Source: a bacterium (GTDB taxonomy: Bacteria; UBA9089; JAHJRX01). From it: a stretch of DNA of 5,372 nt. Of the stretch, positions 5,327 through 5,372 are shown one piece after another; the stretch's first letter is position 1, and each line of letters starts with the position of its first letter. The notes below the pieces were generated by a model that saw only the letters and a list, made by a program, of their open reading frames with translations, was not told the origin of the DNA and searched no databases. Made by a program: the position numbers and the translations under genes. The DNA is taken from positions 1 to 5,372 of the forward strand of contig JASEGW010000110.1 of assembly GCA_030017825.1 (NCBI GenBank), read 5' to 3'.

Positions 5327-5372
5327 TTACTGCGAAATAACAGCAATAGATACAAAAAAGCTTATAGATGCC

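Noticed and set aside
5327..5371. Open minus-strand codons ending in TAA at 5329-5327, perhaps the tail of an upstream gene
   Set aside because: Only about 14 codons are visible before the window edge, too few to distinguish from chance.

Overview
The window looks like a stretch of an AT-rich bacterial chromosome carrying part of a cell-surface polysaccharide locus. Its start codons are mostly preceded by good Shine-Dalgarno (SD) sequences (GGAGG, GAGGTGAT, AAAGGAGG), which supports a bacterial host. Intergenic repeats (a TTCCTGC/GCAGGAA hairpin family and a CACGAAA family) together with a stand-alone four-helix-bundle (23S rRNA intervening-sequence type) gene resemble what I know from environmental and uncultivated bacterial lineages. 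I cannot assign a phylum from sequence alone.

Layout: 1-139 is a tandem 84-bp intergenic repeat with hairpins. Five plus-strand genes follow. They encode an NAD-dependent extended-SDR sugar-nucleotide epimerase/dehydratase (176-1108), a four-helix-bundle protein (1132-1542), a B12-binding radical SAM enzyme (1601-3076), a GHMP sugar kinase of the HddA type (3201-4199) and a sugar-1-phosphate nucleotidyltransferase of the HddC type (4297-5013). Two short, tightly coupled membrane-protein genes read towards them on the minus strand (5135-5308, then 5023-5133). A perfect 16-bp palindrome containing TATAAT lies 2 bp before the first of these.

The kinase and nucleotidyltransferase would carry out consecutive-type steps of GDP-D-glycero-alpha-D-manno-heptose synthesis: C1 phosphorylation of heptose 7-phosphate and, after loss of the 7-phosphate, GDP transfer. 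The SDR could modify the resulting NDP-sugar. The radical SAM enzyme is a candidate modifier of the sugar or of a lipid or peptide partner. The isomerase (GmhA) and phosphatase (GmhB) expected in this pathway are not in the window. Three of the plus-strand gene junctions, and the region upstream of the first gene, hold repeats. In one case the repeat runs into the start codon of the next gene.

The least ordinary features are the repeat-embedded start codon of the nucleotidyltransferase, the inverted-repeat-flanked four-helix-bundle gene, and the tiny two-gene membrane-protein operon with its palindromic, possibly leaderless promoter.
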